Assembly (NCBI RefSeq): GCF_042665075.1
Contig: NZ_JBHTBR010000002.1
Span: forward strand, 248,001 to 312,000
Source of the DNA: Hirschia litorea
Lineage (GTDB): Bacteria > Pseudomonadota > Alphaproteobacteria > Caulobacterales > Hyphomonadaceae
DNA: 64,000 nt
Reading direction: 5' to 3'
Shown here: piece after piece, positions 59,356 to 64,000 of the stretch
Position numbering within the stretch: the stretch's first letter is position 1
How the letters are laid out: each line of letters opens with the position of its first letter
The notes under the pieces: generated by a model
The model's input: the letters and a program-made list of their open reading frames with translations, nothing else
Database searches by the model: none
What the model was told of the DNA's origin: nothing
Program-made: the position numbers and the translations under genes

Positions 59356-59389
59356 AAAAAGGCCAGCTCAGATTTGAGCTGGCCTTTTT
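59356..59389. terminator. Bidirectional intrinsic terminator
   Basis: Perfect 15-base stem (AAAAAGGCCAGCTCA at 59356-59370, TGAGCTGGCCTTTTT at 59375-59389) with a 4-base loop, between convergent genes. Confidence 0.92.
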
Positions 59390-59412
59390 GTTTGAAACGT
59401 TGGTGTTTCAGA

Positions 59413-60105
59413 TTAAAATGGTTTCACTGCACCAAAGAAAGCGGTTGTAAGGATCAGTACCCAGTATAGATACGCAACATTACGACCGAGTTGAATTGAT
59501 TTATCCAGCTTTGCTTCGAGCTCAGCATTTGGTCCCTGCGCAAGAATAGGGAAAATCTTACGCCATTCATGCATGATAATGCGTAAAATAACACCGATAA
59601 TGAGTGCTAGACCGTAAGTTAGGATTTTTGCGGAGAACCACATTTGGCCTTCGCCTGCCGCGAATGGACCATTGCCCATTAGGGATGAAAGAGCACTAAT
59701 AATAAGGATTGGGATAAGTGGGTAGCGCGTCCAATCCTCAACCAAAGCAAGCTTGTTGCCCAATTCATTTGTGCGGTTTGCAAAAGCGCCCCATGTGATG
59801 ACCATCCATACAACCCATAGGAGCCACATTGCGACCAACCAGCCGCCACCTAGGGGTTGGACGCCCCATAAATAACCCATGTGTAGGCCGAGCGGGAGTA
59901 GGGAGATGATCCCTGTGCGGGCCATGATATCGATGCGGTAGGCTGTCGACATGTGGCGTGCACGCTCTTCCAAGGGGAGCTTGTGGTTGACCACTTTATA
60001 AGAGGTTTGGAACACACCCCATTCGCCACCTAGCCAGTACACCATGGCGACGATATGTAGCCATCTTAGAATGTGCAATTCATTCGTTGCTAAAAACTCT
60101 CCCAT
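59413..60105 (-). CDS. Polytopic membrane protein, CopD/DUF2269-like
   Basis: A 230-residue protein with about six membrane helices. The N-terminal LRWLHIVAMVYWLGGEWGVF has the H-x(n)-W-x-G-G pattern typical of CopD-type or DUF2269 helical proteins, where His residues can bind heme or copper. Other His residues lie at LGLHMGYLWG and IIMHEWRK. A role in electron transfer is possible but not shown. Its own operator copy at 60152 ties it to the cluster. Confidence 0.72.
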   Translation of the reverse strand: MGEFLATNELHILRWLHIVAMVYWLGGEWGVFQTSYKVVNHKLPLEERARHMSTAYRIDIMARTGIISLLPLGLHMGYLWGVQPLGGGWLVAMWLLWVVWMVITWGAFANRTNELGNKLALVEDWTRYPLIPILIISALSSLMGNGPFAAGEGQMWFSAKILTYGLALIIGVILRIIMHEWRKIFPILAQGPNAELEAKLDKSIQLGRNVAYLYWVLILTTAFFGAVKPF

Positions 60106-60151
60106 GGGAGCCCTCCGAGTTGGTATTCTTTATTGGTATCTTGGGAGTAAA

Positions 60152-60161
60152 TGATATATCT
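60152..60161. promoter_or_regulatory. Palindromic operator copy 8 (CopD-like gene)
   Basis: TGATATATCT in GTAAATGATATATCTTTTT, 46 bases before the start of the membrane-protein gene; one base off the exact core. Confidence 0.7.
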
Positions 60162-60222
60162 TTTTGAAAATGGTGCAAGTGGGCGAAATTGAAGCAGGTT
60201 TGATTTTTTTGGAAATGCTCGA

Positions 60223-60270
60223 AAAAATAAGGCATTTGCACAATGATGTTTATGCAAATGCCTTATTTTT
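60223..60270 (-). terminator. Intrinsic terminator of the methyltransferase operon
   Basis: Perfect 18-base stem (AAAAATAAGGCATTTGCA at 60223-60240 and its complement at 60253-60270) with a 12-base loop, downstream of the minus-strand gene ending at 60294. Confidence 0.88.
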
Positions 60271-60293
60271 AGACTTAATTTCAGGAGAGAATG

Positions 60294-60662
60294 TTAGTCC
60301 GTTTGGGCAAACTCTTCTGCGACTTCTGCGCTAGAGGCTTCATCTGGCATGGAGGCTGCTTCAACATCTTGCTGCATGATTCGGAATACACGTGCGATAT
60401 ATTCCTGCATAAGGAGGCCACGCTCATCAGCTTCAAAACGTGCAGGTTTGTAGGCTTCGATTGATTCCTTAGTGACTTTGCCATCTCGCTCTAAAAGACG
60501 TTCAATTGTATCCATGCGCTCACGTATGACGGCGACCTCTTGGACAAGGGCGTGAGTGATGTTCATGAGACGCTCAACATCAGTGTCTTCCAAGAACCAA
60601 GGGCGTTTGCCTTTAGATTTTGCGCCAGCCAGTTTTACGGGGTCAATTGATTGAGTGCTCAT
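60294..60662 (-). CDS. Small acidic helical protein, methyltransferase partner
   Basis: A 122-residue protein with a helical central block (EDTDVERLMNITHALVQEVAVIRERMDTIERLL) that looks coiled-coil, then an acidic C-terminus. I recognise no family. Its ATG overlaps the methyltransferase stop (TAATG), so the two are translationally coupled and may form a complex. An upstream in-frame ATG lies inside the methyltransferase gene. Confidence 0.7.
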   Translation of the reverse strand: MSTQSIDPVKLAGAKSKGKRPWFLEDTDVERLMNITHALVQEVAVIRERMDTIERLLERDGKVTKESIEAYKPARFEADERGLLMQEYIARVFRIMQQDVEAASMPDEASSAEVAEEFAQTD

Positions 60663-61900
60663 TAGACTGCCTTTCTTGCGCCAACAACATGCCATGCGGC
60701 TTTGCGGCCATAATCTTCTTGTTCTGTATCTTCAGCTGCTTCTGGGAAAATGTCCGCATCTACAACCGCTGCGACGCCGCCATGAATAAGGCTTTCGCGG
60801 TCGAATCCGGCATCTACCATCCATTGATCAAGGTCGATTTCGTGAACCTTAGTCCAGAAGGGTTCGTTGTTGTAAAATGCATCCCAATCACGCATGGCTT
60901 GCTCGAAAAGAGGCATGGAGTCAGCGTATTGCGGCTGTTCAACGTGGAGCACAATGCCGCCAGGGCTTAGGAGGCGGTATGTCTCTGCGAAGATTTTAGG
61001 CATGGATTTGTAGCTCGTTTCATGCAGGAACATGGTCGATTGAATCCAGTCAAAACTACCATCTTCAAAACGGCTCAAGTCTGATACATCAGCTTGAACA
61101 AACTCAACATTTTCAACACCGAGTGATTTTGCACGTGCGAGGCCGTAACGTAGCATTGGGGCACCAGCATCCACCGCAACAACATGTGCGTCAGGGAAGG
61201 CTTGGGCGATAGGCAAGACATTGTGTCCAAGACCTGCACCAATATCGAGAATACGCTTGGGTTTGAAGTCTGGTAGGTTTTTAGCAACCCATTGAGAGAC
61301 TGCAACTCCGCCGCCATCATTGAAGCGTCCTAGCATGCCGCCAGTGGTCGCAAAGATACCAGAATCGTAATTTGCTGCCCCTGTGATATCGCCCTGTACT
61401 AGCTCTGTGTAGTAGCTGCCTGGCATGCAGTGATGGTCTATTGCCTCTGTGGAGCGTGGCTGTTTGAAGTCTGGATCAAGTTTGAGGCGGTCATCACCTT
61501 CTGTAAGGAGGCGGGCTTTTTCATTCAACGCATCAGCTTGGCGAAGCGTCACCCAGCGGCCTGCTTGTTGGCGGGATTCCATTGTGGAGCGGCGTAGCGC
61601 TGACCACCATTGAAACATTGGGTCTTTCGTGAGTGCTTTTCGCACTTCATGACGATCTTTAAAACCTCGTCCGTTTTCTTCTTTGAACTCTGGCTCAACG
61701 CGCGTTTGATATGCTTCAGCGACACCGCCCATAATGCGTGTGGAAAGGTGGCGATTCATCTGCGCTAGAAAATTGAAGCGTGCAGTTTCATCATGGGTTG
61801 TCTCTGGGTAGACGGCGTGTTTGCCTACGACGCGATAGTCCGGAGGCCCGTCATATTGGAAAGCTGGGCTGTTATTACCGCTATTTTTTTTGTCTACCAT
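60662..61900 (-). CDS. SAM-dependent class I methyltransferase with N-terminal domain
   Basis: A 412-residue protein. The C-terminal half (about 200-412) is a Rossmann methyltransferase: RILDIGAGLGHNVLPIAQAF is SAM motif I, VVAVDAGAPMLRYG motif II, and SFDWIQSTMFLHE motif IV. The first ~190 residues are a separate helical domain of no recognised family. ATG 61900 is chosen because GGGAG lies seven bases upstream. The methyl acceptor is unknown; it is probably a pathway intermediate or polyketide-like acid. It is divergent from the REDY-like gene, sharing an operator. Confidence 0.88.
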   Translation of the reverse strand: MVDKKNSGNNSPAFQYDGPPDYRVVGKHAVYPETTHDETARFNFLAQMNRHLSTRIMGGVAEAYQTRVEPEFKEENGRGFKDRHEVRKALTKDPMFQWWSALRRSTMESRQQAGRWVTLRQADALNEKARLLTEGDDRLKLDPDFKQPRSTEAIDHHCMPGSYYTELVQGDITGAANYDSGIFATTGGMLGRFNDGGGVAVSQWVAKNLPDFKPKRILDIGAGLGHNVLPIAQAFPDAHVVAVDAGAPMLRYGLARAKSLGVENVEFVQADVSDLSRFEDGSFDWIQSTMFLHETSYKSMPKIFAETYRLLSPGGIVLHVEQPQYADSMPLFEQAMRDWDAFYNNEPFWTKVHEIDLDQWMVDAGFDRESLIHGGVAAVVDADIFPEAAEDTEQEDYGRKAAWHVVGARKAV

Positions 61901-61982
61901 GTCGCATCTCCCGTTTTTTTGATGCCGATGTCGGCTTTCTACGTGACTCATTTAGGGATGAGGGGTATGAAAGTCCAATAAA

Positions 61983-61992
61983 AGATATATCA
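61983..61992. promoter_or_regulatory. Palindromic operator copy 9 (methyltransferase / REDY-like divergent promoter)
   Basis: AGATATATCA in AAAAGATATATCATTTAT, 35 bases before the REDY-like start and 82 before the methyltransferase start. Confidence 0.72.
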
Positions 61993-62027
61993 TTTATATC
62001 CATAATTGCCATAAGGGGAATAAAAAA

Positions 62028-62342
62028 ATGAGTACTAAAATTGTCGCACTGTTTAATTTGAAGCCTGATGTAAGCGTGGAAGACTATGAGAACTGGGCAA
62101 AAAGCACAGACATTCCAACTGTTAATGGCTTAAAGTCGATTGATGATTTTTCTGTGTTCAAGTCAGTTGCACTTTTAGGCACGGATGAAAAGCCACCTTA
62201 TTCTTACGTAGAAATCATTGATGTCAACGACATGGATGGATTCGGTGCAGATGTTTCGACTGAAGCAATGCAAGCGATTGCTGCAGAATTCCAAGGCATG
62301 ACGAGTGATCTGTTTTTCATTCTAACTGAAAAATTGGGGTAA
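62028..62342 (+). CDS. REDY-like protein (HapK family) small barrel
   Basis: A 104-residue dimeric alpha/beta barrel resembling the REDY/HapK proteins named from prodigiosin clusters: KIVALFNLKPDVSVEDYENWAKSTDIPTVNGLKSIDDF then IDVNDMDGFGADVSTEAMQ and a LFFILTEKL end. HapK-type proteins are small and their chemistry is not settled. It is first in a run with the SDR and deacetylase; the SDR starts six bases after its stop. Confidence 0.82.
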   Translation: MSTKIVALFNLKPDVSVEDYENWAKSTDIPTVNGLKSIDDFSVFKSVALLGTDEKPPYSYVEIIDVNDMDGFGADVSTEAMQAIAAEFQGMTSDLFFILTEKLG

Positions 62343-62348
62343 AAAGCA

Positions 62349-63185
62349 ATGGCGAGCATGAAGGGTAAAACAGCTGTAATCACTGGATCGGGCCGTCGTG
62401 CTGGATTGGGTGAGGCGATTGCCATCCGATTGGCAAAAGAAGGGGTGAATATCGTAATCTCTGATATTGGTGCCCCTAAAGACGACGCTACAGGTGCTGA
62501 GCACATAGGTTCGACTGATGAGATGGAGGCAATTGCTGCTGATCTTCGAGCTATGGGTGTTGAAGTATCTACAAAGGTTTGTGATGTGCGCTCGCTAGAG
62601 AGTGTTCGTGAGTTAGCCCAGCACGCCGTGGATACGCATGGCAGCTTAGATATCTGGGTGAATAATGCAGGTATTGGCTATATTATGAAGCCATTACTGG
62701 ATGTAACCGAGGCAGAATGGCGCGCCGTTATTGATGTTAATTTAACGGGTGCATTCTTTGGTGTTAAGGCTGCTGCGGAAGTGATGACGAAGCAGGGCAA
62801 GGGCGGGCGTATTGTCAATATCGCTAGTCAGGCGGCCAAATCTGGTTTCCCACATGCTCAGGCATACACAAGCTCAAAGCATGGTCTCGTGGGTCTCGTG
62901 CGATCTGCGGCTGTTGAGTTGGGTGGTGACAAGATCACCGTCAACAATGTGTGTCCAAACCATGTAACGACAGGTCTTGGCGCTTGGCAGAATGAGTATT
63001 TTGCAAAAGTAACAGGCGCTGAGTCCGTTGAGGCTTATATGAAGGCAATGGCTGCACGTATTCCAATGGGGCGCCCTGGTTTGCCTGAAGATACAGCGAA
63101 CGCTGTGGCGTGGCTATGCTCAGACGAGGCTCAATATATTACCGCTGAAAGCATGAATGTGTCTGGTGGAGAGGAGCCACACTAA
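62349..63185 (+). CDS. Short-chain dehydrogenase/reductase
   Basis: A 278-residue classical SDR. The cofactor loop is TGSGRRAGLGEAIA, NNAG is present, the catalytic Ser is in NIASQAAKSG, and Tyr-x3-Lys is AYTSSKHG. The Asp in ISDIGAP after strand 2 favours NAD over NADP. It oxidises or reduces an alcohol/ketone of the pathway. Its stop overlaps the deacetylase start (TAATG). Confidence 0.92.
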   Translation: MASMKGKTAVITGSGRRAGLGEAIAIRLAKEGVNIVISDIGAPKDDATGAEHIGSTDEMEAIAADLRAMGVEVSTKVCDVRSLESVRELAQHAVDTHGSLDIWVNNAGIGYIMKPLLDVTEAEWRAVIDVNLTGAFFGVKAAAEVMTKQGKGGRIVNIASQAAKSGFPHAQAYTSSKHGLVGLVRSAAVELGGDKITVNNVCPNHVTTGLGAWQNEYFAKVTGAESVEAYMKAMAARIPMGRPGLPEDTANAVAWLCSDEAQYITAESMNVSGGEEPH

Positions 63186-64000
63186 TGATGAAGAATAATG
63201 AACCTGCTCCAGCAGATTTTCGTTGGCCAAATGGTGGAAAACTAGCGCTGTCCATCGTTGTGAATGTTGAAGAAGGTGCTGAGAAACGCGTTGATGAGGG
63301 CGATCGCGGTCCTGAGCCTGTGGACGAACTAAAAGCGGTGCCTAGAAAGCCAATTCGTGTCTACAGCAATGAGAGCAATTACGAATACGGAATTAATCGC
63401 GGTGCGCCACGTGTGCTTAAAATCCTTGATAAAGCAGGCGTGAACGCAACTTGGACAGTGTGTGGGCAAGCCCTTGAAAAAGCACCATGGCTTGCAGATG
63501 CAATTATGAAGCGCGGTGATGAGCCAGCTGATCACGGTCATAAATGGGCTTTCACGGCATTTATGGAAAAAGATGCAGAAGCTGCGTTTATTGAAAAAAG
63601 TGCGAGCAGCATTGAAAAGACCTGTGGCCGCCGTCCGGCGGGGTGGTTGTCTCGGTATCTATATTCAGCAAATACACGTGGTTTATTGAAAGATGCTGGA
63701 TACCTTTATCACATGGATGATTATTCCGATGATTTTCCGTATTGGGATGAGGTTGAGATGACGAATGGATCTAAAGAGCCGATTGTAATTCTTCCCTACG
63801 CCATTGATAGCAATGATATGAAGTTTTGGATTGATCCTTCATTCATGCCGGACATGTGGTTGGATTATGCAAAGCGTACATTCAACTGGCTCTATAATGA
63901 AGCGCAAGAAGAGGGCGCGCGGATGATGAGCTTGGGGCTGCATTTGCGCATTATCGGGCGTCCCGGGCGTATCGAAGTTTTCCAACAATTTTTAGAACAT
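63185..64000 (+). CDS. Polysaccharide deacetylase family protein, PuuE-like (partial, cut by window edge)
   Basis: The frame is open from ATG 63185 to the window end (272 codons, no stop). The NodB fold of the PuuE/allantoinase-like group is recognisable: WPNGGKLALSIVVNVEEG, YGINRGAPRVLKILDKAGVNATW, then GDEPADHGHKW for the H-x-x metal area, and GWLSRYLYSANTRGLL. PuuE-type proteins hydrolyse cyclic or linear amides rather than sugar acetyl groups, so cyclic imide or lactam opening is a reasonable guess. It is co-translated with the SDR. Confidence 0.85.
   Translation, partial: MMKNNEPAPADFRWPNGGKLALSIVVNVEEGAEKRVDEGDRGPEPVDELKAVPRKPIRVYSNESNYEYGINRGAPRVLKILDKAGVNATWTVCGQALEKAPWLADAIMKRGDEPADHGHKWAFTAFMEKDAEAAFIEKSASSIEKTCGRRPAGWLSRYLYSANTRGLLKDAGYLYHMDDYSDDFPYWDEVEMTNGSKEPIVILPYAIDSNDMKFWIDPSFMPDMWLDYAKRTFNWLYNEAQEEGARMMSLGLHLRIIGRPGRIEVFQQFLEH

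Noticed and set aside
1..64000. CRISPR arrays, insertion sequences, prophage or integrase genes
   Set aside because: No regularly spaced repeats, transposase-like frames or phage structural genes were seen on either strand.

Overview
The window looks like the chromosome of an alphaproteobacterium of moderate G+C, most like the Hyphomonadaceae/Caulobacterales. A low-G+C member such as Hirschia is a guess from composition and gene order, not a confirmed identity. The basis is gene order (nagZ-scpA-scpB-tatA-tatB-tatC, then serS-surE-pcm-nlpD-like-yajC-secD-secF), an alphaproteobacterial SOS box (GAAC-N7-GAAC) between uvrA and ssb, an NDUFAF6-like protein, and a large TonB-dependent receptor. 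Positions 1-39,700 are almost entirely core genes. There is one gap-poor run on the + strand (dgt, SPOR protein, nagZ, scpAB, tatABC, serS, surE, pcm, nlpD-like, yajC, secDF). It is followed by a secreted TonB-C protein, a chemoreceptor, sodB, an NDUFAF6-like gene, an aldehyde dehydrogenase, a secreted dehalogenase-like protein, a RimB-RimK fusion, trmFO, two membrane proteins, uvrA, ssb, gyrA, coaD and two cyclophilins.

A tRNA-Lys(UUU) gene at 39,812-39,887 marks a sharp change. From there to the right edge (40,072-64,000) lies an accessory catabolic region in many short divergent units. It encodes a LeuC/LeuD-type hydro-lyase, a class III CoA-transferase, an HMG-CoA-lyase-family enzyme, a sodium:solute symporter, a DUF1838 lipoprotein, a TonB-dependent receptor, a CpeT-like lipoprotein, an Lrp regulator with a cysteine-synthase-like enzyme, a flavin amine oxidase, an MFS carrier, an alpha/beta hydrolase, a zinc-free medium-chain reductase, a two-domain VOC protein, DUF1330 and REDY/HapK-like small barrels, a LolA-like periplasmic protein, a CopD-like membrane protein, a SAM methyltransferase, an SDR and a PuuE-type deacetylase cut by the window edge.

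The most striking signal is a shared palindrome, consensus AAATGATATATCATTT (core TGRTATAYCA), in the promoter region of essentially every transcription unit of this accessory region. The only clear exception is the Lrp/cysteine-synthase-like pair. I found nine good copies and one degenerate copy, 10-80 bases from start codons in most cases, and noticed none in promoters of the first 40 kb. This implies one regulator, of GntR type by operator shape and not encoded in the window, controlling uptake (TonB receptor, symporter, MFS) and breakdown of one compound. The LeuCD-like, CoA-transferase and lyase set suggests the pathway ends by hydrating a C5/C6 unsaturated dicarboxylate, activating it with CoA and splitting it to central metabolites. 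The upstream substrate is not identified; I offer a cyclic-imide or tetrapyrrole-derived compound only as speculation.
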